From assembly GCF_038396675.1 (NCBI RefSeq), contig NC_088933.1, positions 16,076,001-16,140,000 on the forward strand: 64,000 bases of DNA, given 5' to 3'. Within the stretch, counting starts at the first letter, position 1. The number at the start of each line of letters is the position of its first letter. The notes below the pieces were generated by a model, which had not been told where the DNA came from, made no database searches, and was given only the letters and a program-made list of their open reading frames with translations. Position numbers and translations under genes: made by a program. This document shows, piece by piece, positions 46,897 through 64,000 of the stretch. The DNA is from Hydra vulgaris (Eukaryota; Cnidaria; Hydrozoa; Anthoathecata; Hydridae).

Positions 46897-47321
46897 TAAT
46901 TTGTTACTGAATCCATCAAAATTCCCTGACTTTTGGAAAGTTGTTAAAATATATATAATTTCCCTGATTTTTCCAGGCCACCCTGTTAAAGTACCTTAAT
47001 TAAATAATCAATATTCGTACAAAATATATACCAGTAAACATTACGATTATTTAACTGGTACATAATATGTTGGATTTAGTGAAGTAAGTGCTGAAATATT
47101 AGTAAAATTCAATTTTATTTATCCAGTCCACAAATTTTCGGATACAAATTTTTTATGTTTGTATTTGACGATTTTAATTCATTTTAATACATTATTTTTT
47201 ATAAAATTAAAAGCAAAATAAGAAAATTCGTGAAAGTATAAAATACCATACTGCTTTTATTTATTCGATTGTATTTACATTTTTTTATAGAAATATTGAT
47301 ATTGCCAACTAAAAAATAACT
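46529..47321. other. Region downstream of the SPICE1-like gene
   Basis: It contains a short palindrome AACTTTTACAAAATGTATATAC and its inverse (46544-46580), an A run with a TA tail (46864-46898), and a repeat-like TTCCCTGATTTTTCCAGGCC / TTCCCTGACTTTTGGAAAG pair (46921-46985) of a kind common in animal genomes. No gene seen. Confidence 0.45.
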
Positions 47322-54863
<7,542 letters not shown>

Positions 54864-55679
54864 CTTGAAAAAAAAAAGAAAAAAAAAATATATGTCACTT
54901 GTTAAAAATTCGAAATATCACTTGTTAAAAATTCGAAATATCACTTGTTAAAAATTCGAAATATCATTTGTTAAAAATTACTATACATAAGCATAGATAA
55001 AGTATGACAAATGCATAAGAAAACAAATTATTTAACACAAATTCTACAAATTATTGAATGTAAAACAATTTTAAGCACAGTTTTTGAACACTTGTAGAAG
55101 TTGGTGTCCTTTTTTAAAGACCATAAGCATCATCAAGCATTTTTTATACACACAATAAATATAGCTCAGTAATTAGTAAAACACACCACACCACATTCAC
55201 TAGACAGTAATTAGCATAACACAGTCTTTTAAACTAAGTGAAACGAAGTTCTATAGAATTGTTCAATATGCAAAACCATTAAAACTTAAAAATGGTAATA
55301 TCTCAAAAAATACACAATTAACTTCTGAAATATTTTATATTCTTTACCTGTTAGTATGACTTAAAAAATGTTAAATTTTTCACTATTAGAGTGGATCAAA
55401 AAATAACAATTCGAAAAGAAATACTTGTAATAGCTCTAAATGTATTCTATGTAATAAAAAAACACTGGAGCTTAATGCTTGGCAGAGACAAGAGCCAAGG
55501 GGCCAAGTATCAAGCTCCAGTGTTATTTTAGAAGAAGGCATAAATTAGCCTTATCATTGAACCCTAATAGTAACGCTTTAAAATATCCATATCATATAAG
55601 CAACAGCATTTAAAAGAAGGATAATTTTAAGACGTGAAGAAATAAAAAAAAAAAAAAGATTAAAATATAGTATGCGTGT
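54864..55679. other. Region upstream of the first visible SPICE1-like exon
   Basis: Three copies of TCACTTGTTAAAAATTCGAAATA lie at 54896-54966. No further exon could be identified with confidence; a possible acceptor/donor pair near 55360 gives no coding support. Confidence 0.4.
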
Positions 55680-58650
55680 ATATGTATGCATGTATATTTT
55701 TTTTTCCGCCATCTTCAGTTCCAACAAGGCTGCAAGCAACTACTATTTTAAGTTGGAAGTTACTGGAAAAAAGATGAAGTTTATAGAGCAAGAAAACGAT
55801 TGATAGACGACTTAAAAGTTTGCAAATTATATGAATTAGAAAAGAAAAATTAAGAAAGCGAATTACAAAGAACCAATATTCAACAAAAAAAAACGAATAA
55901 GAGTTTTTATAGTACTTAGGAACAGTTGCAGTAAAAGGATGAGTAAAATGAGAATGAATTTTAGTAGATAGCACAAGAGACGCTAGCTCTTTAGAGAAGT
56001 GCCCTTTATGGTAATTGTAAAAAAGAGAAAGAGAAGCAATATTACGACGATGTGATAATGATTGGAGGTTGGCTGCAAAACAGATTTATGATTTGTAGAG
56101 GTGTTGAGTACGATAAACAGATGTAACCTTAACAGATGTTAGTTTTGCAATAGATTTAATATATATGGTTTCCAAGAAAGATTGGAATTACGAATTAAGC
56201 CTAGAAGAGGAAGAATAGATGACTCATCGAGTACATTACCATTCATAAATATAAGAAAATCTAAATTACTGCAATATTGATTGGCTGAAAAAAATTGGGT
56301 TTATCTGAATTAAAGTTCACCAGTTACTGTGAGCCCTATGCTGTAGCAGAAGTGAAATCCTTTTCAAGCTCAAATGCCCCCTCCAAGCAATCAGAGAGTA
56401 TTGGCTTCTTATCAAGACAAGAATAAATGGTAGTATCATTAGCAAACAATGCAACCTTGGATGTGAGAATATCCAGAAGATTGTTAATGTAAACTAAAAA
56501 AAGTATAGGGCCAATTATAGAACCTTTTGGAACCCCTAAAGTTTCAAGATATGAAAAAGAGTACTGTCCATCGAGGAAAACTTTTTTACTATGATTGGTA
56601 AGAAAGGAGACAATAATCTAAAGATGTTACCTGATACAGCGTAAGAAGAAAGCTTCCAGAGAAGATTGCCAAACTTTATCAAAAGCTTTAGAAGTGTCAA
56701 GAGCGATAGCCTTAACCACACCACCTCTAATGTATGATAAAACCTGTTGGCTATTACTTTTAGCAAACCAGCTGTAGAACGAAAAGATTGAAATCCATAA
56801 TGATGATCAGAAAGTAAGTTATTAGAATCAAGATGAGAGATTAAGTTTTTGTAAACTAAAGTTTCAAAAACCTTGCTTATGATAGGAAGAAGACTAATGG
56901 AATACTAGTTGGACGAATCAGATTGCTCTCTAGAATTTTTGAAAATAGGGATAACAGATGCCGCTTTCAAGCAGACTGGAAAACAAGACTCTGATTAGCA
57001 CTTGTTAAATAGTTTTGAAAGTATAGATGATAGCTCCGAAGAACACTTCTGCAAGACTACAACAGGTATGTTGTCCGGACCACAAGTTGCAGAAATGTCT
57101 TAACAGGAAACCATTTTAGATAAAGACGCTGGAGTAATAAGAATGTCAAGCAATGGATCAACCTGTTTGTCTGTAATATCAGGTAGATTGCAACTAGTGG
57201 AATCAAGAGATGATATTGATGAAAAGTTCTTATCAAACAATTCTGCTTTGCGTTAACGTGAAAATGTAAAGTCTGAACCATATAAAAGTGGTGGATTAAC
57301 CCTGGTGGATTTGCCCTTATATTAATACTGTTAAAGATTCTCCAGAAGTCACGAGAGCCTAATTTTTGAGATGAAATAGGAGATTTCATGACCTGAGAAT
57401 AGCGGACGTTGGCATTAGACAAAACCTTTTTACAATGGTTTCTAGCAATAGTAAACAGACTTCTATTTGCTAGAAAATTATTTTGCTGATAGATATGGAA
57501 GTAATAGTATAAAAAACGAAAATATAGAAATTGCAGCAGCACAATGTGAGGTAAACCATGGAGAAGAGTGAGGCTTGACCTGGAATCGTCGAGAGGGAAT
57601 AAAAGATTCCATGCCAGTATTAATCTACGAAGTTATGTAAGAAGGACATTTGTCAGTTGGAAAAGGAAAGATTTCTAGCCAAGTCAGGTTAAAGGCAGTT
57701 GTAAGAGGTGCGATGATAGGAGGATTCTGATGATGAAGAATGAGATTGAAAGAATGAGTTTTAGAGAGATCAAACCGTGATCAGAAGCACCTTTTAAAAA
57801 CACTGAGCACCGACTAGGATCAGAAACAAGACATGGATTGAGTTGAGAACGTTGAGAAATGGTTCGAGTTGTCTGAAAAGCGAGTTGGAAAGTTGACTAT
57901 TTGAGTTAGAGATTGAGAAAGGTAAAAGTTAAGAGCCTTAATGCCAGCAGAGTCACTGACACTAGAACCAAGCCATTCAGTGCGATGAGCATTAAAGTCA
58001 CTAACAACAACGATATTGGCTGATGGATAAAGAGAGAGGGTGTGGTCAATTTGATCAGAAATTGACCTCGAAAAAGAGTGCAGTCTTGAGATGAAGGAGA
58101 GCAATATAGAACAAAGAGAAAGGTGATAGGGTGAAGTGGTGCTAAACAAAAGCACATATAAGAATAGTCAGTGGATTCAAACCTAGTTTCCAGACAAAAG
58201 GGTGAATTCTTATGAATGTAAATGCCCAGGTCAAGCATGTGACTACTCGAGCCTTTTTGAATTAAAGGAAGAAAAACCATCAACGCTAAGATCACAAAAT
58301 GACACACCCAAACTCAAATTAGTCTCACACAGAGCAAGTAAGTCTGGTGAACTTTCCAAGAGATTAGACTTAACAGAAGAAAAGTTACTTCGAACTATAA
58401 ATATTAGTGAATGATAGGTTTAGAGAAGTTGGTGATGATGCTGGTTTTTTATGTTTCATAGTTTTTGGTACTTTAGTCATTTTAAATTTTTTAAATAACT
58501 TAAACCAAGAGTACAAACAGGAACATTATCCATGCGCAACTGTTAATACTCTGATATTTTTCAGCTGTTGATGGAATCAGCCTCTCTAAGAGCTACCACA
58601 GAGCTCGGGAAACCTGACTACAAGCTGGCCTCAGAACCATAAAATTGAGT
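55680..58650 (-). pseudogene. Jockey/CR1-like LINE relic: endonuclease and reverse transcriptase
   Basis: Minus strand, high to low: an APE-type endonuclease part with CLETRFESTDYSYM and VVVSDFNAHRTEWLGSSVSD (58220-57950), a linker with NFLANRSLFTIARNHCKKVL and GSRDFWRIFNSIN (57470-57310), RT with SLSKMVSC..CGPDNIPVVVLQKC (57110-57040), FKNSRES, YGFQSF, SYAVSGNIFRLL, GVPKGSIIGPILFLVYINNL (56540-56480) and FANDTTIYS (56420). The DFNAH endonuclease motif and GVPxGS/FADD-type boxes identify it. Many frame changes and decay of the catalytic box to FAND show it is dead. About 58330-58650 is probably its 5' leader. Confidence 0.85.
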
Positions 58651-58863
58651 TTTAGAGCTCTACCCTCATTAGGAGATAATAGAATAAGTTGCCTAGTCAT
58701 AAAAACAAAGATACTAGCTAAACCCATGCACTGAGTCTAGAAAATCCACCATTCAACATCTTAAACTGGAAACAATGTATCATAAATATATGTGCCAGAC
58801 TAATAGATGAAAAAGGGGTGCAAAGCTGGTCAACAGATAGAACCTGTTTACCCTTTAAGTCTG

Positions 58864-58865
<2 letters not shown>

Positions 58866-58951
<86 letters not shown>
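58866..58951. repeat. (TA)n microsatellite
   Basis: About 85 bp of TA repeat, 75 bp from the next transposon. Confidence 0.98.
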
Positions 58952-58953
<2 letters not shown>

Positions 58954-59025
58954 AGAATTGTGTTAATATTTCCTGTGAGAGTGCTCATTACAGTGTAGTA
59001 TATAATTCGTTGAGTAAGTAATATA

Positions 59026-60332
59026 ACCACTGGTGACAAAAACTTGGCACAATCTTTGATAAGCTAAAACTTATTGAATTTTTAGTTATCCAGTCTTAAT
59101 TTTTTAGTTATTTTGTTTATAAAGTGTTACTTATCTTTTACTGAAAGTTTTGTTTACTTTGATTAATTAATAAAAAAGTTATCCAAAAATGAAGTCGACT
59201 ACATTAATTGAACAAGTGTACAACTATTGTAATTTGCATCCTAACGCTAAAACGAAGAGCACCATAGAGTATTTTGTTGCCTCTAATCACCCCGAAAGAA
59301 CCATTAAATATTATATGGCAAAGTGGAAGAACAATGAGCCAAAGTCTCATAAGCCTGGATCAGGCAGAAAACCAAAAATTATGACTGCTGGGAACATCAA
59401 TCGCCTGAAAGGTCTTTTGAACAATCGGTCTGGAACTTCAACAAGAAAAATTGCAAATAAATTCAAGTGTGATCATTCCTACATTGTAAAAACAATAAAA
59501 AACAAAACAAACATTTGTTATTTTAATCCCTGATCGCACTGAGAAAAAGTTAAAGCAGTTGTAACTGAAGTGTGGAAGAATTTGTCGCAAATTCCGAAAC
59601 CGTGACTTTGTCATTGACGATGAGCCTTATTTTACATTTAAACATACAAATAAAAATTTGAATGTTGGATTTTACTCAGATGACGCAAAAAATGCACCAA
59701 AAAATGTAAAATATAAGCGCAAAAGCAAATTTGAAAAAAAAATTCTTGTGTGGATTACCATATCCCCTCATGGAATCTCGAAACCATTTATTGTTCCTGC
59801 GAGACTGGCAATTAACCAAACAGTGTACAAAAATGATTGCATCATCAAACGATTGATTCCTTTTATCAACAAACATCACAGTGATGGTAATTATGTATTC
59901 TGGCCTGACTTGGCCTCTTCACATTATGCTAGAAGTGTGACCAATTACCTCGATGAGAAAAATATCTGTTATGTAACAAAATTTGATAATCCAGCATGTG
60001 TCCCAGAATTACGACCAATTGAAGATTTCTGGTCGATTCTTAAAGGCTATGTGTATGAAAACAATTGGGAAGCTGAAAGTGAAGATCAGCTGCAAAAAAA
60101 AATCCATTCTTGTTTAAAAAAAATTGATAAAAATCTTGTACAAGGCATGTGTGAACATATACAAAATAGTTGATGCCGTACGTCATAATGGCGAGAAATC
60201 ATTATTGCAGTCCCGAAAATAAAAAACTAATATATTGTTTAATATTCTGTACAATATTTTTTGATCATTAAACTTTTAGTTGTACTATTACTGTCTGTGT
60301 TTATTTTGTGCCAAATTTTTGTCACCAGGGGT
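59026..60332 (+). mobile_element. Tc1/mariner-superfamily transposon, 1.3 kb
   Basis: Left end ACCACTGGTGACAAAAACTT and right end (inverse of ACCCCTGGTGACAAAAATTT) are flanked by TA (59024-59025 and 60333-60334). One transposase fills the element. A single TIR pair is present, without the inner repeats seen in the other Tc1 elements here. Confidence 0.92.
59189..60173 (+). pseudogene. Tc1/mariner-type transposase with D-37-E spacing
   Basis: The ATG at 59189 gives an HTH region (TKSTIEYFVASNHPERTIKY), a GRPK linker (GSGRKPKIMTAG) and a second HTH (TSTRKIANKFKCDHSYIVKT). A frameshift near 59520 and a TAA near 59560 precede RDFVIDDEPYFTF (first Asp). The open frame 59658-60173 then has KKILVWITISPHG, YVFWPDLASSHYA (second Asp) and CVPELRPIEDFWSILKG (Glu). 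By count 37 residues separate the second Asp and the Glu, against 34 in the other Tc1 copies here. It belongs with the D37E branch of the superfamily. Confidence 0.85.
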
Positions 60333-60656
60333 TAGTAAAAACTAAATAATTATTAGGATATTTCAATTACATAACTAGAAGTTTCACGCAATAGCGATCA
60401 TTAGATGTAACAATAAAAAAGTAAAGACAAAAATTATATACAAAAAATGCTATGGAGTGTCTGCTTTGATGACATTAAAGATTTTTATTAATAATTTATT
60501 TTTATGGCGCCACTTTGATGCAAGCTGGGTTCATTTATTATGCAAATTTAATGGTGGCATAATAATGTGATATTTTTCTCTCAAGCATAAATTTACCACT
60601 AAGTTTGAATGACTTTACTTTTGGCTGACTTTAATTTTCTCAATTCCAAGGGCTGT

Positions 60657-60664
60657 ATGTGTGT

Positions 60665-60742
<78 letters not shown>

Positions 60743-60763
60743 ATATATATATATATATATATA
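60657..60763. repeat. (TA)n microsatellite
   Basis: TA/TG repeat of about 100 bp between the two MITE-type ends. Confidence 0.97.
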
Positions 60764-60973
60764 CAACCCTCGGTATAAGGGTCGACACTCGGCAATGCCG
60801 ACCTAACGGCAGGCCTTAAATTGTTTGAGGCCACAAAAAAATTGTCGACCTCATTTCTATGTTTTATGGTAAGACCTTTGTATTAAACTTCTATTGCCGA
60901 CCTGCTGCTGACCTCTAAAAGATTGAGGTCGGCAAATTATTGCCGACCTGATTTTTTCTAATTCCGAGGGTTG
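60764..60973. mobile_element. 210-bp MITE rich in GCCGACCT motifs
   Basis: CAACCCTCGG at the left and its inverse CCGAGGGTTG at the right (60964-60973) lie directly between (TA)n arrays. The interior has at least five GCCGACCT/AGGTCGGC-type motifs in both orientations and is much richer in GC than its surroundings. A diverged end of the same type (CCAAGGGCTG, 60645-60654) lies on the far side of the left (TA)n array. Confidence 0.8.
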
Positions 60974-61219
<246 letters not shown>

Positions 61220-61221
61220 TA

Positions 61222-62845
61222 CAGTTATGGACAAAATAATAGTAGTGTGATTAAAATTAACGAATTAATATTATTATCTTTAAACAGTTACTGAAAATGA
61301 AATTGTAATACTGGATTATTAATTAAATAGGTGTGAGATGATAAACTAATTAGTAGAAAATTTTAAATTTTTGCTTTTATTTATAATAATTATATAAGTA
61401 TAAAAAAGAGGTTGGACATAGTAATGGAGGTATTTATTTATTTAATGTTATATTGTAAATAATTTATTTTATTAACAAAAAAATAATATAAATTTAATTA
61501 AACAATAGTAAAAAATTAATATTTTATCGCATCCTCCCAGTTTTTTATCACAGCTTTGCATCTATTCCGGATTGAGTTAATCAAATTTTGACAACATTCT
61601 AAAGGAATGTTGTTCCAAGCATTCTGGACAACTTGCCATAACTCCTGCTGATTTTTTGGTTTTTGACTATAAACTGCCTCTTTTACATCCGTCCAAAGGT
61701 TTTCGATCGGATTGAGATCTGGTGACTGTGCAGGCCAATCCATAACTGCAACCCTATTCTTGATGAACCAACTTTTTACCCTGCAACTGGTATGCTTGGA
61801 TCATTGTCATGCATATAAACCCATCTTAGGGCATATCTTCTACTGCATAGGGCAACATGGTATTTTGTATAATTTGAAGGTATATGTCTTGGTCCATAAT
61901 ACCATTAATCTTATAGATCGGCCCTACGCCATAATAAGAAAAACAACCCCAAATATTTATTTTTGCTCTGCCATGTTTTACAGTTTTTATGATGTATTGC
62001 GGTTTGTATGCAGAGTTAGGTGGCCTCCTTACATACATCCTGCGCCCACTTGACCCAAATAAAACAATTTTGCTTTTATCAGACCACAAAATATTACGCC
62101 ATTTTGAAACAGGCCAATCTGCATGCATTTTTGCAAAATGTAATCTTGCTACCACATGCCTTTTTTTCAAAAGGGTAAATTTTCTTGGGCTTCTGGCGAC
62201 TAACTTACTTTGTACTAACCACCTACGTACTGTTCTTGAAGAATAGCTTAAATTTAAATCTTCTTTAATATGGCGGGAGGTTACAAAAGGATCGGCAACA
62301 GCAGCACGTTTTATCAATCTGTCTTCATGTTCAGTCATTTCTTGTTTTCGGCCCCTTGTTTCGCCTACATTTTTGCATTTTAGAGCATTTCTAATCATCT
62401 AATGTTCTAATGTTTTCCCTTCTTGTTTTAATTTAATAATTAGTTATCTCTTTTCTGCACTACAATGCTTTGCATGACCCATAATTTCTATTTATAAAAT
62501 AAATTTATACGATTATTTTATATATTTCATTAAATTAACACTAAAATTAATCTTACCTTTAATTAGTCTTACTGAAACCAAATAAACAAAAAGCTAATAT
62601 AAATAAATTAATAGGAAACAACAGATATGTTATTTTAACCTACAAAAATATATATGTCTGTATATAACAGTCGGGACTTCCTTAAAGTAATTTGAACAGT
62701 GTTACCAACAGTTTTTACTCCAATTTCATTATTCAGTGTTTGTATTACTGTTATGCTTAAATTTATCAATTTATATTTAAATTTACATAAAATTATTATC
62801 ACAAATCATTGTTTTACTAGCCACTACTATTATTTTGTCCACGAC

Positions 62846-62847
<2 letters not shown>
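61222..62847 (-). mobile_element. Tc1-like transposon
   Basis: Left end CAGTTATGGACAAAATAATA and right end (inverse of CAGTCGTGGACAAAATAATA). TA is present on the left (61220-61221); on the right the flanking pair reads TG in a TG/TA array. Microsatellites lie on both sides. Confidence 0.9.
61516..62482 (-). pseudogene. Tc1 transposase (DD34E), several small lesions
   Basis: The ATG at 62482 (MGHAKHCSAEKR) is soon followed by a stop and a short deletion in the first HTH. The frame from 62398 continues: MIRNALKCKN, GRKQEMTEHEDRLIKR (linker), SYSSRTVRRWLVQSKL (second HTH), LWSDKSKIVLFGS (first Asp kept, but DESK has become DKSK), KINIWGCFSYYGVGPI. One-base deletions near 61827 and 61805 shift the frame before and inside HDNDP(K)HT. 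The frame 61743-61516 then carries MDWPAQSPDLNPIENLW (Glu) and the end IKNWEDAIKY. About 310 residues if intact. Confidence 0.88.
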
Positions 62848-62852
<5 letters not shown>

Positions 62853-62884
<32 letters not shown>

Positions 62885-62936
62885 TATATATATATATATA
62901 TTGTTTATATATATATATAAACAATATATATATATT

Positions 62937-62970
<34 letters not shown>
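62853..62970. repeat. (TA)n with ATTGTTTATA interruptions
   Basis: TA repeat broken three to four times by ATTGTTTAT or its inverse, making a palindromic core (ATTGTTTATA..TATAAACAAT, 62920-62940). Confidence 0.95.
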
Positions 62971-62972
<2 letters not shown>

Positions 62973-63067
62973 CTCTTATATGTTGTCAGAAAGTTTTTTC
63001 CGTATTTTGTTGACAAAATGTAAAAATTAAAATGCAAGACCGGAATTTTTTTTTTAGTAATTGATAG

Positions 63068-63382
63068 ACTGCCTGCCCCAACCAAACCCTCAGTCGATGT
63101 AGCAGCACTCCCTTGCGAGTCAGGCTAAAAGATAGTAAAAGTAGCAGCACTCCGTTGCGAGTCAGGCTATTTGTCAGTCGATATAGTAGCACTCCATTGC
63201 CAGTCAGGCTATTTGTCAGTCGATGTAGCAGCACTTTGTTGCGAGTCAGGCTATTTGTCAGTCGATATAGCAGCACTCCGTTGCGAGTCAGGCTATTTGT
63301 CAGTCGATGTAGCAGCACTTTGTTGCGAGTCAGGCTATAACATAGATGATGTAGCAACACTCTGCACATGATTTACAGTAAA
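63068..63382 (-). repeat. 42-bp minisatellite, copy 2 (inverted relative to copy 1)
   Basis: About seven units of AGCAGCACTCCGTTGCGAGT plus CAGGCTATTTGTCAGTCGATGT-type sequence. The block has the same flanks as copy 1 read in reverse: GCCTGCCCCAACCAAACC on the low side and CATGATTTACAG on the high side. More units than copy 1 (about four), so unit number varies between copies. Confidence 0.85.
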
Positions 63383-63423
63383 AATAATAAAAATAAAAAC
63401 ATTTTATTAAAAAAAATAAAAAT

Positions 63424-63506
63424 AAAAACATTGTTTATATTGTTAAAAACATTCAGAATGTTTTAAAAACATTCTGAATGTTTTTAACAATATAAACAAT
63501 GTTTTT
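63424..63506. repeat. Perfect palindrome, 40-bp arms
   Basis: 63424-63463 (AAAAACATTGTTTATATTGT..) is exactly inverted at 63467-63506 with a 3-base spacer. It could form a near-perfect hairpin or cruciform. Confidence 0.95.
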
Positions 63507-63616
63507 AAAATGTAATTAAAAGTGACGTATTTGTTGGCATAATCATTTTTTTCCTTCCGTACTCCCAAATGTCCCAAATGCAACAAACTATAGAACTATA
63601 TATATATATATATATA

Positions 63617-64000
63617 CAGTATCGGACAAAACGAGTGCAACCAAATAATGCTAATTTAGTTTCTTTATATAAAAGTGCTGCATTTTTTCAATTTTGAGAA
63701 ATAACTATGTAACTGTTTAGAGACAAAGTTCTTCAAGTTTTATTCATCACAAAGTTCATTATTTGCACACGAAAATTAATAAATTAATCAAAAGTATTAA
63801 AAAAAGCTGATTTCCTTCCGGACAAAACAAGTGCAACTCGACAAAATGTTGACCAAGCTGTATTTCGCTATCAATATTTCGTGGCGAATCCTTTGTTGTC
63901 GATCACAGCCTCGCATCTTCGAGGCATAGATTTGATCAGGTGATCAATGAAACTTTGTGGACTTGCTGCCCAGGCCTTTTGGATTGGTTTAAACAGTTGA
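63617..64000 (-). mobile_element. Second copy of the heat-shock-linked Tc1 family, cut by the window edge
   Basis: The outer end CAGTATCGGACAAAACGAGT (63617, preceded by a TA array) and inner repeat CCGGACAAAACAAGTGCAAC (63818) match the right end at 36656-36896 in inverse orientation. The element continues past 64000. Confidence 0.92.
63871..64000 (-). CDS. Tc1 transposase C-terminal end (partial)
   Basis: The minus-strand frame from the window edge reads FKPIQKAWAASPQSFIDHL and ends DNKGFATKY, stop at 63871. It is nearly identical to the C-terminal end of the transposase at 35631, indicating a recent common source. No lesion is seen in this part; the rest lies outside the window. Confidence 0.9.
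   Translation of the reverse strand, partial: QLFKPIQKAWAASPQSFIDHLIKSMPRRCEAVIDNKGFATKY

Noticed and set aside
62986-63371. Repeat protein of 14-residue units ([14 protein letters not shown] type)
   Set aside because: The 42-bp minisatellite stays open in more than one frame and on both strands; no start context, codon bias or splice support.

Overview
The window looks like AT-rich nuclear DNA from an invertebrate animal, most likely a cnidarian of the Hydra type. That is inference from three things: very low GC by eye, small exons with GT-AG introns and in-frame splice joins, and a heavy load of Tc1/mariner, hAT, P (THAP) and CR1/jockey-like elements separated by long (TA)n arrays. No search was run. 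No rRNA, intact tRNA or CRISPR was seen.

Two cellular genes are supported, both on the minus strand. (1) A complete nine-exon astacin metalloprotease gene (27996 down to 17504) encodes a 387-residue precursor with a signal peptide, a long charged prodomain with an aspartate-switch motif, and a full catalytic domain. (2) The 3' part of a coiled-coil protein gene (seven exons, 54863 down to 47322) resembles the centriole/spindle protein SPICE1; its 5' exons were not found. Introns of both genes hold transposons and microsatellites.

Layout. 1-2010: long-TIR element holding a second inverted repeat, a 42-bp minisatellite and a (TA)n array. 2430-4541: TIR element, small MITE and a tRNA-type SINE. 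5100-7118: CR1-like LINE relic ending in (ACT)n. 8587-9284: small TIR element. 10375-11275: LINE relic on the minus strand with an in-frame 12-bp minisatellite. 11860-16306: coding relics, including hAT. 17504-27996: astacin gene, with a Tc1 element, a hAT MITE, a LINE fragment and a SINE in its introns. 29264-29524: MITE. 30376-33119: P element with a THAP domain. 33794-34081: MITE. 35131-36896: Tc1 transposase behind an array of heat-shock elements and a TATA box. 37808-44369: an old zinc-finger transposon-like gene split by a 5-kb hAT element, which itself carries a second hAT in its intron. 44801-46528: Tc1 element with IR/DR ends. 47322-54863: SPICE1-like gene, with a rearranged Tc1 relic and a deleted pogo-like element in introns. 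55680-58650: jockey-like LINE relic. 59026-60332: Tc1/mariner-type element with a D37E spacing. 60655-61200: GC-richer MITE between (TA)n arrays. 61222-62847: another Tc1 element. 63068-63382: second copy of the 42-bp minisatellite, inverted relative to the first. 63617-64000: end of a second copy of the Tc1 found at 35631.

The most interesting feature is at 35131-35640: a near-continuous GAA/TTC heat-shock element array, a TATA box, a possible initiator and a possible 66-bp 5'UTR intron sit directly upstream of a Tc1 transposase. This suggests a transposase under stress-responsive control. Other points of note are a hAT insertion whose 8-bp target duplication exactly restores a host reading frame, a 46-nt hairpin-type insertion inside the P transposase, and repeated association of Tc1-type ends with (TA)n arrays.
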